Origin: Bifidobacteriaceae bacterium
GTDB taxonomy: Bacteria; Actinomycetota; Actinomycetes; Actinomycetales; WQXJ01
Direction of reading: 5' to 3'
Assembly: GCA_031278075.1 (NCBI GenBank)
Contig: JAITLE010000216.1
Span: 1-49,429, forward strand
Length of the DNA stretch: 49,429 nt
Shown one piece after another: positions 1-8,294 of the stretch; within the stretch, counting starts at the first letter, position 1, and each line of letters begins with the position of its first letter. A program made the translations under genes and the position numbers. The notes under the pieces are model-generated. The model saw only the letters and a list, made by a program, of their open reading frames with translations, was not told the origin of the DNA and made no database searches.

Positions 1-78
1 AGACCCCTCACCCTCAACCCAACAAAACCCAACGGTGAACGCCAACACCCGGGAGGAGACCCGTCCCACCACGCGGCA

Positions 79-726
79 TCAGTAGGGCTCCAACGGGATC
101 TCCTCCGGCCAAAGCAGCCTGTGGCTGTCCATGCACTCAAGGGCATGGTTCTGCGCGGGATCGTAGCCCGGTCGGTGCGCCATCATGCCGTAGGCCTGCA
201 TGATCTCCAGGCTCGGGGTGCCAGGCGTGAAACCCGGCAAACCATTCTCAGCCAGACACTGGATCAGGCTCTCCCACATCGCGTCACGCTCGGCGCCCTC
301 AGGCACATTATCCAACAACCACTGCCTCTGAACCTGAGACAAGTGCTCCCTGGCGCATTCATCGATCGCGAGCGACGCTTCCTCGGGCAACGCTGTCGAC
401 CCCTCCGGGATGTCCACGAGAAAATACTTGGACAAACCGTCGGTGCTCACCGCATTGCCGCCAGAGACGAACCCCCTGTCCTCAATGCACCTCTGAGCCG
501 CCGCAAACGCCGCGTCATACTCCGCCTGAGTCACAACCCCATCATCCAACGGATCATCCACCTGCTCCTCCCCCTCCCCAGAGCAACCAGACACCAACAC
601 CACCACCGCGACGGTCCCCCAACAAAACAACCCAAGCCTGCTGACGCGACCAACCAAACGGGACGCCCCCGAACCCAGCCGACGCTCACGCCGACCTCCC
701 CAACCAGCACGTCCGAGGATCAACAC
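79..726 (-). CDS. Small secreted lipoprotein of unknown function
   Basis: Residues 1-30 are arginine-rich. They are followed by a hydrophobic stretch (GLFCWGTVAVVVLVSG) and a lipobox ending LVSG-C at about residue 48, then an acidic linker (GEGEEQVDDPLDD). This is the pattern of a type II signal peptide, so the product is probably anchored to the outer face of the membrane. The mature part, about 167 residues, has four further cysteines spaced through it (CIEDRGF, DECAREH, IQCLAENG, LECMDSH), which could form two disulphides. The start taken is a GTG with no clear ribosome binding site. A later TTG just before the hydrophobic core would give a more normal signal length, so the N-terminus is uncertain. 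It lies downstream of glpK, beyond a terminator, and is probably a separate transcription unit. I do not recognise the family. Confidence 0.6.
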   Translation of the reverse strand: MLILGRAGWGGRRERRLGSGASRLVGRVSRLGLFCWGTVAVVVLVSGCSGEGEEQVDDPLDDGVVTQAEYDAAFAAAQRCIEDRGFVSGGNAVSTDGLSKYFLVDIPEGSTALPEEASLAIDECAREHLSQVQRQWLLDNVPEGAERDAMWESLIQCLAENGLPGFTPGTPSLEIMQAYGMMAHRPGYDPAQNHALECMDSHRLLWPEEIPLEPY

Positions 727-1014
727 GTCAGGGGTACTCCACTTGTGTAGCCGGCCAAATTAGACCCTGCAGAAGTGTGCCCTTGGCCAGTGGTCCGATA
801 GGTCCTGGTCCCCGAACCGTGGCGATCATCCTTCCCCTCAAGAAACCTTTGACTCGCATAGCGCACGCCCTTTCTTGACGCCGGAACCGCGTCTGGGGCG
901 GTCGCCGCGGCTCTTCAGAGCGTACCAGGTGAACGCTAACATTCACAAGCCTCCATACGCGGCGGCCGGACATTCCTCACCCACGAGAGCCCAAGATTCT
1001 TTGCACCAGAAAGG
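727..1014. other. Intergenic region upstream of the lipoprotein gene
   Basis: This stretch of almost 300 bases lies between the lipoprotein gene and the glpK terminator. I see no convincing gene: the reading frames through it are arginine/proline-rich and lack ribosome binding sites. It should contain the lipoprotein promoter, but I could not identify a clear -35/-10 pair. Confidence 0.4.
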
Positions 1015-1066
1015 AGCAGAAAAAGATGGAGGGCCGTCCCTCGGGGTGGGGGCGGGACGGCCCTCC
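1015..1066 (-). terminator. Rho-independent terminator of glpFK
   Basis: A perfect 13-bp inverted repeat (GGAGGGCCGTCCC at 1028-1040, GGGACGGCCCTCC at 1054-1066) encloses a 13-nt loop. On the minus strand it is followed by ATCTTTTTCT, a U-tract. It lies 44 bases after the glpK stop codon, as expected for the end of the glpF-glpK transcript. Confidence 0.85.
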
Positions 1067-1109
1067 GGCTATCGCGTCTCAGCCCACAGAGCTGCCACGC
1101 GGGTGGTGA

Positions 1110-2624
1110 TCAGACGACGTCGTCGTCGACCCAGGCGAACGACTTGCTGACCGCCTTCTTCCAGGAGCGGTAGAGCCGATCCTTCTCCGTGACAGGCATG
1201 TCCGGGGTCCAGCGCCTGGACTCGGCCCAGTTGGCCCGCAAGTCGTCGAGGTTGGACCAGAAGCCCACGGCCAGGCCGGCGGCATAGGCGGCGCCCAACG
1301 CTGTCGTCTCGGCGACGACCGGACGCACCACGGGCACGCCCAGGATGTCGGCCTGGAACTGCATCAGCAGCTCGTTGGCGACCATGCCGCCGTCGACCTT
1401 CAGCTCGGTTAGGGGAACGCCCGAATCGGCGTTGACGGCATCGAGCACCTCGCGTGTCTGGTAGGCGGTGGCCTCCAGGGCGGCGCGGGCCAGGTGACCC
1501 TTGTTGACGTAGCGGGTGAGGCCGGTGAAGACACCCCGGGCGTCCGTGCGCCAATACGGCGCGAACAGACCCGAGAACGCCGGCACGATGTACGCGCCAC
1601 CGTTGTCCTCGACGGTGTTGGCGAGCGCTTCGATCTCGGGGGCGCTCGCCACCAGACCGATGTTGTCGCGCAGCCACTGGATCAACGAGCCGGTCACCGC
1701 GATCGATCCCTCCAGGGCGTAGACCGGCGCTTGGTCGCCGATCTTGTACGCGAGCGTCGTGAGCAAGCCGTTCTTCGACATGACGATGTCGTGGCCGGTG
1801 TTGAAGATCAAGAAGCAACCCGTGCCGTAGGTGTTCTTGGCCTCGCCGGGGCCGAACGCGGCCTGGCCGAACGTCGCCGCTTGCTGATCGCCCAGGATGC
1901 CAGCGACGGGCGTCTCCCGGAGGAGCGAGTCGCTCGAGGCGACGCCGTAGACCTCAGAGGAGGACTTGATCGCCGGCAGCAGGGAACGAGGCACCTTGAA
2001 GATGTCCAGAATGCCTTGATCCCAATCCAGAGTCCGCAGGTCCATGAACAGTGTGCGGGAGGCGTTCGTCACGTCCGTGACATGGACGCCGCCGTTGACG
2101 CCGCCGGTCAGGTTCCAGGTCACCCAAGAGTCCGTGTTGCCGAACAGCAAGTCGCCGGCCTCCGCGCGCTCGCGGACGCCGGGCACGTTCTCCAGGATCC
2201 AGATCACCTTGGTGCCCGAGAAATACGGGTTGAGGGGGAGGCCAACGGTCTCCCGGAAACGGTCCACGCCGCCTTCAGCGGCAAGACGGTCCACGATCGG
2301 CTGGGTCCGCACGTCCTGCCAGACGATGGCGTTGTAGACCGGCTCGCCGGTGCGCTTGTCCCAGATCACTGTGGTCTCGCGCTGGTTCGTGATTCCGACC
2401 GCCGCCACATCGTGCCGGGTGATGTTGGCCTGGCCCAGAGCTGAACCGATCACCTCACGGGTGTTGGCCCAGATCTCCATCGGGTCGTGCTCAACCCAGC
2501 CGGCCTGCGGGAAGATCTGCTTGTGCTCCATCTGGCCCGTCGAGACGATGGCGCCAGAGTGGTCGAACACGATCGCCCTGGTAGAAGTTGTGCCTTGGTC
2601 GATTGCGACTACGTATTTAGTCAT
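1110..2624 (-). CDS. glpK: Glycerol kinase
   Basis: Phosphorylates glycerol with ATP to sn-glycerol 3-phosphate in the cytoplasm, trapping glycerol that enters through the neighbouring GlpF. At 504 residues it has the normal length for the FGGY carbohydrate kinase family. The N-terminal phosphate loop reads AIDQGTTSTRAIVFD (residues 7-21). The glycerol-contacting NQRET segment is at 80-84, followed by VWQD at about 101-104. The C-terminal FGGY signature region contains KVDGGMVANELLMQFQAD. The ATG start has AAAGGA upstream, at a somewhat long spacing of 11 bases. It is the second gene of a two-gene unit with glpF (57-base gap), closed by a strong terminator. No glpD is adjacent. Confidence 0.97.
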   Translation of the reverse strand: MTKYVVAIDQGTTSTRAIVFDHSGAIVSTGQMEHKQIFPQAGWVEHDPMEIWANTREVIGSALGQANITRHDVAAVGITNQRETTVIWDKRTGEPVYNAIVWQDVRTQPIVDRLAAEGGVDRFRETVGLPLNPYFSGTKVIWILENVPGVRERAEAGDLLFGNTDSWVTWNLTGGVNGGVHVTDVTNASRTLFMDLRTLDWDQGILDIFKVPRSLLPAIKSSSEVYGVASSDSLLRETPVAGILGDQQAATFGQAAFGPGEAKNTYGTGCFLIFNTGHDIVMSKNGLLTTLAYKIGDQAPVYALEGSIAVTGSLIQWLRDNIGLVASAPEIEALANTVEDNGGAYIVPAFSGLFAPYWRTDARGVFTGLTRYVNKGHLARAALEATAYQTREVLDAVNADSGVPLTELKVDGGMVANELLMQFQADILGVPVVRPVVAETTALGAAYAAGLAVGFWSNLDDLRANWAESRRWTPDMPVTEKDRLYRSWKKAVSKSFAWVDDDVV

Positions 2625-2681
2625 TGAACACTGAGTCCTTTCTCAGTCGTCTGCTTATGCGAGGTCGAGTGCCGGGCCGCG

Positions 2682-3455
2682 TCAGCCGACCACGGGCACG
2701 CCGACCAGCTGGGCCAGCAAGCCGGCGATCACGCCGCCGACGATTGGACCGGCCACGGGAACCCAGGAGTAGCCCCAGTCGGAGCTGCCCTTGCCCTTGA
2801 TCGGCAGCACGAAGTGGGCGATGCGGGGGCCCAGGTCGCGAGCCGGGTTGATGGCGTACCCAGTCGGGCCGCCCAGAGAGGCGCCGATGCCGACGATCAG
2901 CACCGCGACCGCCAGCGGACCCAGCCCCGAGGGCGAGCCCGCAGCCATGATCACCCAGTAGACCAGCACGAAGGTGGCGATGACCTCTGTCACGAAGTTC
3001 CAGGTGTACGAGCGGACCGCCGGGCCGGTGGAGAAGGTGCCGAGCTTGCTGCCCGGGTCCGGTTCGTCGTCATAGTGCTGCTTGTAGGCGGCCCAGGCGA
3101 TGACAGCGCCGAGGAACGCCCCAAGGAACTGCGCGCCGATGTAGGCCGCGGTCGACGCGAAGTCGATGTCGATCCCGGAAGACCAGGTGTCGGCGCCTGA
3201 CGCGATGATCCCGAACGTCACGGCGGGGTTGAGGTGGCCGCCCGACTTATAGGCGGCGTAGACGCCGGCGAAGACGCCGAAGCCCCACCCGAAGTTGATC
3301 ATCAGCCAGCCGCCGCCGAAGCCCTTGGTCTTCGTCAGGATCGCGTTGGCCACGACCCCGACGCCAAGGACCAGCAGCGTTGCCGTTCCGATCAGCTCAG
3401 GGATGAAGATGTCAGTCATGATGGTGGGTTGTTCGCCAACTGCGAGTAGCTCCAC
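2682..3455 (-). CDS. glpF: Glycerol facilitator, aquaglyceroporin (MIP family)
   Basis: Channel for passive glycerol entry across the cytoplasmic membrane. The 257-residue protein has six hydrophobic segments and both pore signatures, HLNPAVT at about residues 75-81 and INPARDLGPR near residue 208. The Asp after the second NPAR is the residue that separates glycerol facilitators from water-only aquaporins. The GTG at 3455 is preferred because AAAGGGG lies 6 bases upstream. The ATG 12 codons later has no ribosome binding site but would match the usual family N-terminus. It is the first gene of the glpF-glpK unit and is transcribed divergently from the SorC-family regulator, which probably controls it. 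Confidence 0.95.
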   Translation of the reverse strand: MELLAVGEQPTIMTDIFIPELIGTATLLVLGVGVVANAILTKTKGFGGGWLMINFGWGFGVFAGVYAAYKSGGHLNPAVTFGIIASGADTWSSGIDIDFASTAAYIGAQFLGAFLGAVIAWAAYKQHYDDEPDPGSKLGTFSTGPAVRSYTWNFVTEVIATFVLVYWVIMAAGSPSGLGPLAVAVLIVGIGASLGGPTGYAINPARDLGPRIAHFVLPIKGKGSSDWGYSWVPVAGPIVGGVIAGLLAQLVGVPVVG

Positions 3456-3565
3456 AGTCTGCCCCTTTCGACTAGATGGATGGGTGAAATGAGCGGCCGT
3501 CTTTGGCCGTCAAATGCGGCGCCGACAGCAGATTCCCTTGAAGTGCTCACTTAGGGCAACCACGA

Positions 3566-3579
3566 TGCACAAACGTGCA
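3566..3579. promoter_or_regulatory. Candidate operator palindrome for the SorC-type regulator
   Basis: TGCAC-AAAC-GTGCA is a perfect 5-bp dyad with a 4-base spacer in the 119-base gap between glpF and the divergent regulator gene. SorC/DeoR-like regulators commonly bind such TGNNCA-type dyads near their own promoter. A second, shorter dyad AAGTG-CT-CACTT lies at 3541-3552. The site overlaps the annotated GTG start at 3575, which hints that translation may begin at the ATG at 3590. Binding is inferred, not shown. Confidence 0.4.
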
Positions 3580-4543
3580 ACAATTGGATATGCCCACCAG
3601 CCGCGCGGAAGACCTGTTCATCGCCGCCTCCCTGTATTACAGCCAAGGCCAGACCATGGAGGCTGTCGCCCGCCGGCTCGGCACCTCCCGTTCCACGGTC
3701 TCGCGGCTCCTCAAAGCCGCCCGCGAACAGGGCATAGTCTCAATCACGCTGAACGATCCGTCCAGGGATCTCGAGGGAGTCGCCGCCCTGGTCCGGGGCC
3801 GGTTCGGCGTCAACGTCACGGTTGTTCCCCTGCCCCGCGAAACAGACGAGATGGAGCGGCTCAAGATGGTCGCCTCAGAGGCGGCCGGAGTGTTGGGCCG
3901 CTGGATGGGACCCTCGATGGTCTTGGCCGTCGCTTGGGGCAACACGACAGCGGCGATCTCTCAGGAGCTGCGCCCCAAGGCCATCCGCGGCGCGGCCGTC
4001 GTCCAACTCAACGGCGCCGCCAACACGCGCACCTCCGGTGTCTCATACACGGCCGCGCTACTCTCAGGCTTCGCCCGGGCCTTCAACGCCTCGATCATGG
4101 ATTTCCCCGTGCCGACGTTCTTCGACTCTCCAGCCACCAAGGAGATGATGTGGCGGGAACGGTCGATCACCCGCGTCCTGGAGGCGCAGGCCAAAGCCGA
4201 TATCGCGCTGATGTCCGTCGGCTCCCTAGACGGCACGCTGCCCAGCCACGTCTACGCCGCCGGCTATCTCGACAGCCGCGACATGAAGATGCTGAAACAC
4301 GAGCGGGTGGTCGGCGACGTGTGCACAGTCTTCATCCGCGGAGACGGCTCGTACGAGGACATCGCCATCAACCGCCGCGCGTCCGGCCCCACGCCCGCGC
4401 AGCTCCGCGCCATCCCCCGGCGCCTCATGGTGGTGGCGGGGGACGCGAAGGTCGACGGCTTGCTCGGAGCGCTGCGCGCCGGGGTGGCCACGGACCTCGT
4501 GGTGGACGACAGAACCGCAGGGCTCCTCGCCCAGCGCATGTGA
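3575..4543 (+). CDS. SorC-family sugar-binding transcriptional regulator
   Basis: At 322 residues it has the normal length for this family. An N-terminal helix-turn-helix (about residues 27-50: QTMEAVARRLGTSRSTVSRLLKAA) is followed by the SorC sugar-phosphate-binding domain from about residue 60 to the end, with a typical core VLAVAWGNTTAAI near residue 115. Such proteins bind a phosphorylated sugar or polyol and release or grip DNA. It is transcribed away from glpF-glpK, so control of glycerol uptake, perhaps with glycerol 3-phosphate as effector, is the simplest inference. The start is GTG at 3575 or ATG at 3590; neither has a clear ribosome binding site, so a leaderless message is possible. 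It ends convergent with map. Confidence 0.9.
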   Translation: MQQLDMPTSRAEDLFIAASLYYSQGQTMEAVARRLGTSRSTVSRLLKAAREQGIVSITLNDPSRDLEGVAALVRGRFGVNVTVVPLPRETDEMERLKMVASEAAGVLGRWMGPSMVLAVAWGNTTAAISQELRPKAIRGAAVVQLNGAANTRTSGVSYTAALLSGFARAFNASIMDFPVPTFFDSPATKEMMWRERSITRVLEAQAKADIALMSVGSLDGTLPSHVYAAGYLDSRDMKMLKHERVVGDVCTVFIRGDGSYEDIAINRRASGPTPAQLRAIPRRLMVVAGDAKVDGLLGALRAGVATDLVVDDRTAGLLAQRM

Positions 4544-4562
4544 CCGCCACGCCGCCCCCAGC

Positions 4563-4713
4563 GCCCGATGCCGTCCCGCCAGGCCAGCAGGGCCCCTCAC
4601 GCGGGCAGCCACAACGTCACCACACGCCCGACGCCGTCCCGCCACGCCCCCTGAGCCCCTCACGCGGGCAGCCACAACGTCACCACACGCCCGACGCCGT
4701 CCCGCCAGGCCCC
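4563..4713. repeat. 63-bp tandem repeat, about 2.4 copies
   Basis: Unit 1 is 4563-4625, unit 2 is 4626-4688 and a partial third unit starts at 4689. Each begins GCCCGAYGCCGTCCCGCC and ends CACAACGTCACCACAC. Copies differ at only a few bases in the middle. The array fills the gap between the convergent regulator and map genes and appears non-coding. Confidence 0.85.
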
Positions 4714-4726
4714 GCCCACCGGCCGC

Positions 4727-5548
4727 TCAGAGCGGGGCCACCACCACGCCGCGCTCGGCCAACTCCGTGGCGCCGCCGTCCTCGGCGGTCAGAACCCACA
4801 CACCGGCCGCGGTGCGGGCCACAGTGTGCTCCCAGTGGGCCGCGAGGCCGCCATCCACCGTCCGCACAGTCCAGCCGTCCGTGTCCACGGAGGCGGCGAT
4901 CTCACGCTCCACCACCATCGGCTCGATCGCCAGCACCATGCCAGGCCGCACCCGCGGTCCCCGCTCCCGGGCCGCGTAATTGAGCACATCCGGGTCCATA
5001 TGCATAGCCGTGCCGATGCCGTGCCCGCCGTAGTCCCGGATCACCCCGAAGGACGGCGCAGCCTGACGCACGGACGCCTCCACCGCGGCGCCTATCTCAC
5101 CCACCCGGGCGGCTGAGGCGAACGCCGCGACACCATCCCACAGCGCCCGCCGAGTGACCTCGACCAACGCCTCGGCGTGCGCCTGCGCCTCGCCGACACA
5201 GACCGTGACCGCCGCATCCGAATGCCAACCGTCCAGCACCGCGCCGCAGTCGACCGAGACGACATCGCCCTCCCGCAACACCTGGCCCTGAGGTATGCCG
5301 TGGACCACCACGTCGTTGATCGAAAGGCAGATCGAGGCGGGATAACCGTCGTAGCCCAAGAAGTTCGGGCGCGCGCCCGCGTCCCGGATGACACTCTCCG
5401 CCAAAGCGTCGACATCCCGCGCGACCGCACCTGGCGTCAGCGCCTCACGCACCGCGGCCAAAGCCCGAGCCGTCACCAGCCCGGATGCGCGCATCGCCCT
5501 GATCTGAGCCGGCGTCTTCAGCTCGACACGCTCACGCCGCAGAATCAC
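4727..5548 (-). CDS. map: Methionine aminopeptidase, type I
   Basis: Removes the initiator methionine from new proteins. The 273-residue protein is a type I enzyme with all five metal ligands visible: Asp in SVDCGA, Asp in WHSDAA (usual motif GYxxD), His in GGHGIGTAMH, Glu in AIEPMV and Glu in WEHTV. The substrate-pocket histidine is in VVHGIP (about residue 84). It follows adk after 24 bases, the conserved secY-adk-map order of the spc operon. The start is a GTG without a good ribosome binding site, so the first few residues are uncertain. The next genes expected in this operon (infA, rpmJ, rpsM) do not follow; a repeat array and the glycerol module do. Confidence 0.95.
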   Translation of the reverse strand: MILRRERVELKTPAQIRAMRASGLVTARALAAVREALTPGAVARDVDALAESVIRDAGARPNFLGYDGYPASICLSINDVVVHGIPQGQVLREGDVVSVDCGAVLDGWHSDAAVTVCVGEAQAHAEALVEVTRRALWDGVAAFASAARVGEIGAAVEASVRQAAPSFGVIRDYGGHGIGTAMHMDPDVLNYAARERGPRVRPGMVLAIEPMVVEREIAASVDTDGWTVRTVDGGLAAHWEHTVARTAAGVWVLTAEDGGATELAERGVVVAPL

Positions 5549-5573
5549 TTCGGCGCCACCGTCAGGGCCTGCA

Positions 5574-6149
5574 TCAGACCGCCACGCCCAAGGCGAGGCA
5601 GACCCGCGCGGTCACATCCTCAACGGTCCCGGCCGCGTCCACGCGCTTCAGCAGCCCCCGCTCCCGGTAGACCCGCGCGATCGGCTCGGTCTGCGCGTGG
5701 TAGACGGCCAGGCGCTCGCGGATCACATCCTCGGAATCGTCCGCGCGGCCCTCCAACGCCGCCCGGCGGGTCAGCCGCTCCACGACAAGGTTCTCGGCGA
5801 GGCTGAACTCCAACGCGGCCGAAAGGCGCCACCCCAACTCGTCGAGCATCTGGTCCAGGACTCCCACCTGGGGGACGTTACGCGGGTAACCGTCCAGGAT
5901 GAAGCCGCGGACGGCGTCGTCCGCCCCAAGGCGGTCCCGCACCATGGCGTTGACCACGGCGTCAGGCACCAGGTGGCCCTGCGCGATGTACGTCCGCGCC
6001 TCGACGCCCAAGGCGGAGCCGCGGGCCATCTGGTCGCGTAACAGAGCCCCCGTCGAGATCTCCGGAATGGCCAGCGCGGCCGCCAACAACGTCCCCTGGG
6101 TGCCCTTGCCGGAGCCAGGCGGCCCCAACAGGACCAACCGCTGACTCAC
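5574..6149 (-). CDS. adk: Adenylate kinase
   Basis: Interconverts ATP + AMP and 2 ADP. The P-loop GPPGSGKGT is at residues 9-17. The AMP-binding segments ISTGALLRDQM and GFILDGYPRN follow (usually DGFPRT). The lid is the short form, as in other actinobacteria: the protein is only 191 residues and lacks the cysteine zinc motif. The ATG overlaps the secY stop codon by four bases (ATGA), so the two are translationally coupled. Confidence 0.96.
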   Translation of the reverse strand: MSQRLVLLGPPGSGKGTQGTLLAAALAIPEISTGALLRDQMARGSALGVEARTYIAQGHLVPDAVVNAMVRDRLGADDAVRGFILDGYPRNVPQVGVLDQMLDELGWRLSAALEFSLAENLVVERLTRRAALEGRADDSEDVIRERLAVYHAQTEPIARVYRERGLLKRVDAAGTVEDVTARVCLALGVAV

Positions 6150-7447
6150 CGGAGGAAGCCGCCGTAGTGACGTTGCTCGAGCTGGGCCTCGATCTGTTTG
6201 ACCGTGTCAAGGCCCACACCCACGATGATCAGCAACGTGGTGCCGCCGAACGGCAGGTTCTGGGTGATCCCCAACAAACCGAACAGCACCTGTGGCACCA
6301 AGGCGACCACCGCCAAGTAAATCGACCCGGGCGTGGTGATGCGCGTGATCACATAGTTGAGATACTCCGCCGTGGGGCGGCCCGCCCGGATACCAGGGAT
6401 GAAGCCGCCGTACTTCATCATGTTGTCTGCGACTTCTTGCGGGTTGAACGTGATGGCCGTGTAGAAGAAGCAGAAGAAGATCGTCAACGCGCCGTAGAGC
6501 ACCATGTACAGCGGGTCGGTCGACGAGAAATTCCGCTGGATCCAGACCACGAAGGCGTTCGAGGGGTCCGCCGAGAACTGCGTGAACATGGTCGGCAGCG
6601 ACAACAACGAGGACGCGAAGATGATCGGGATGACGCCGGCGGTGTTGATCTTCATCGGAATGTAGTTGGTGCCGCCGCCCAACGTGCGCCCGCCCACCAT
6701 CCGCTTGGCGTATTGCACGCGGATGCGGCGCTGGCTCTGCTCGACGAAGACGATCGCGCCGATCACGGCCACGAACACGATCAGCACCACGATCAGGTTC
6801 GTCACACCGTTGGTGCTCCCCCAAATCTGGCCCAACGACGCGGGGAAACCGGCCACGATCGAAGTGAAGATGAGCAACGACATGCCGTTGCCGACGCCCT
6901 TCTCGGTGATGAGTTCGCCCAGCCACATGATCAGGCCGGTGCCGGCGGTCATCACGATGATCATCAGGGTCAGCGTCCAAGGCGTGTCCGGGTCGATCAC
7001 CTGGATGTCGCTGCTCACAGTCCCGAACAGCGCCCCGGTCCGCGCCGTGGTGATCACCACGGTCGATTGGAGGACCGCCAACGCGATCGTGAGGTAGCGG
7101 GTGTACTGGGTGAGCTTGGTCTGGCCGGACTGGCCCTCCTTGTGCAGGGTCTCGAACCGTGGGATCACGACGCGCAAGAGCTGCACGATGATGCTCGCCG
7201 TGATGTACGGCATGATCCCCAGCGCGAACACCGACAACTGCAACAACCCGCCGCCGGAGAACAGATTGATCAAGCCCAACAGGTCGCTCGACTGCGACTG
7301 TTCCTGGATCGCGTCGATGGCGGCCGGGTCCACACCAGGCGTCGGCACAAACGAGCCGACCCTGAACAGCACCATGATGCTGATCGTGAACAGCAGTTTG
7401 CGCCGCAGGTCCGGCGTCCGGAACGCCTTGGCAAAAGTCCCTAGCAC
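6146..7447 (-). CDS. secY: Protein translocase channel subunit SecY
   Basis: Central pore of the Sec translocon in the cytoplasmic membrane. The 433 residues form ten hydrophobic segments. The N-terminal SecY signature (FRVGSFVPTPGVD) and the ribosome-facing loops (LTQYTRYLTI; AKRMVGGRTLGGGTNYIPMKIN) are present. The start is GTG with AAAGGA six bases upstream. It lies 68 bases after rplO and overlaps adk, the classic end of the spc operon. Confidence 0.97.
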   Translation of the reverse strand: MLGTFAKAFRTPDLRRKLLFTISIMVLFRVGSFVPTPGVDPAAIDAIQEQSQSSDLLGLINLFSGGGLLQLSVFALGIMPYITASIIVQLLRVVIPRFETLHKEGQSGQTKLTQYTRYLTIALAVLQSTVVITTARTGALFGTVSSDIQVIDPDTPWTLTLMIIVMTAGTGLIMWLGELITEKGVGNGMSLLIFTSIVAGFPASLGQIWGSTNGVTNLIVVLIVFVAVIGAIVFVEQSQRRIRVQYAKRMVGGRTLGGGTNYIPMKINTAGVIPIIFASSLLSLPTMFTQFSADPSNAFVVWIQRNFSSTDPLYMVLYGALTIFFCFFYTAITFNPQEVADNMMKYGGFIPGIRAGRPTAEYLNYVITRITTPGSIYLAVVALVPQVLFGLLGITQNLPFGGTTLLIIVGVGLDTVKQIEAQLEQRHYGGFLR

Positions 7448-7515
7448 GGGGGATCCTTTCTGGACGAATGGGGCTGCCGGGCCGAACCGCTGGTCGCGAG
7501 TGGCCTAGGCCGTTA

Positions 7516-8109
7516 TCACTGTAACGGTTGGGGCTCCACCGTGCCCCCGGCGGCGATGATCTTGACCCGAGCGGCGGCGGATGCCGCCTGCACCCTGACC
7601 TCCAGCCGGACCGCCACAGCGCCGTCTCCCAGCACCTTGACCGGGCGGCGCGGCCGCACCACGCCCCGCGCCGCGAGGTCCTGAGCGGTCACCACGCCGC
7701 CGCCTGGGTAGAGTTCCTCAAGCCTGTCAAGGTTGACGACCTGATACTCCACGCGGAAGCGGTTCTTGAAGCCGCGCAGCTTCGGCAACCGCATGTGCAA
7801 CGGCATCTGCCCGCCTTCCAGCCGCGCGGGCACCTGCGAACGCGCCTTTGTGCCCTTGGTGCCCCGGCCGGCGGTCTTGCCCTTCGACCCCTCGCCGCGG
7901 CCCACGCGGGTGCGCGCCGTCTTGGCGCCCGGCGCGGGCTTGAGGTGGTGCGCCTTCAACACGTGGGACTTGGCGACCTTGGCGGACGATGCCGACCGGT
8001 CGGGATCGTCCACAACCGTCGCGGCGCCGACCACCGCCTCAGGTGGCGTCGCGGCGCTCTCCAACGGCTCCGCCGCCTGGGCGGGGACCTCGTCTTTCTT
8101 CTTGGCCAT
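7516..8109 (-). CDS. rplO: 50S ribosomal protein L15 with N-terminal extension
   Basis: The conserved L15 body starts at about residue 49 (HVLKAHHLKPAPGA) and contains the Arg/Gly-rich RVGRGEGSKGKTAGRGTKG segment that threads into 23S rRNA. With 197 residues it is about 50 longer than usual. The extra N-terminus (MAKKKDEVPAQAAEPLESAA...) is Ala/Pro/acidic and contains no internal Met, so it is probably real. It starts two bases after the rpmD stop. Confidence 0.95.
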   Translation of the reverse strand: MAKKKDEVPAQAAEPLESAATPPEAVVGAATVVDDPDRSASSAKVAKSHVLKAHHLKPAPGAKTARTRVGRGEGSKGKTAGRGTKGTKARSQVPARLEGGQMPLHMRLPKLRGFKNRFRVEYQVVNLDRLEELYPGGGVVTAQDLAARGVVRPRRPVKVLGDGAVAVRLEVRVQAASAAARVKIIAAGGTVEPQPLQ

Positions 8110-8111
8110 CG

Positions 8112-8294
8112 TCAGTCGATCTCCTCAACGGTCACGAGATGGGCGACTGTGCGAACCATGCCGCGCACCACTGAACTGTCTTCCTTTTCCACGGTCTGGC
8201 CGATCTTCCGCAACCCGAGCGACCGCAGCGTCTCCCGCTGGTTGCGCTGGCCGCCGATTCCGGACTTGACCTGTTTGATTCTGAGCGTGGCCAT
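8112..8294 (-). CDS. rpmD: 50S ribosomal protein L30
   Basis: This 60-residue protein (MATLRIKQVKSGIGG...) has the complete short bacterial L30 fold. The ATG at 8294 is chosen: it overlaps the rpsE stop by one base (TGATG) and gives the family's usual MATLRI start. A GTG one codon earlier is the only alternative. Confidence 0.95.
   Translation of the reverse strand: MATLRIKQVKSGIGGQRNQRETLRSLGLRKIGQTVEKEDSSVVRGMVRTVAHLVTVEEID

Noticed and set aside
728..973. Small minus-strand gene between the lipoprotein and glpK
   Set aside because: 81 codons, Arg/Pro-rich, no ribosome binding site, no recognisable motif; no support beyond an open frame.
4563..4713. CRISPR-like array
   Set aside because: Units abut directly without unique spacers and no cas genes are present; it is a plain tandem repeat.
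3514..4983. 489-codon plus-strand frame running through the SorC gene and the 63-bp repeats
   Set aside because: Out of frame with a clear regulator, Arg/Pro-rich, and antisense to map at its end; the repeats therefore do not encode a protein repeat.
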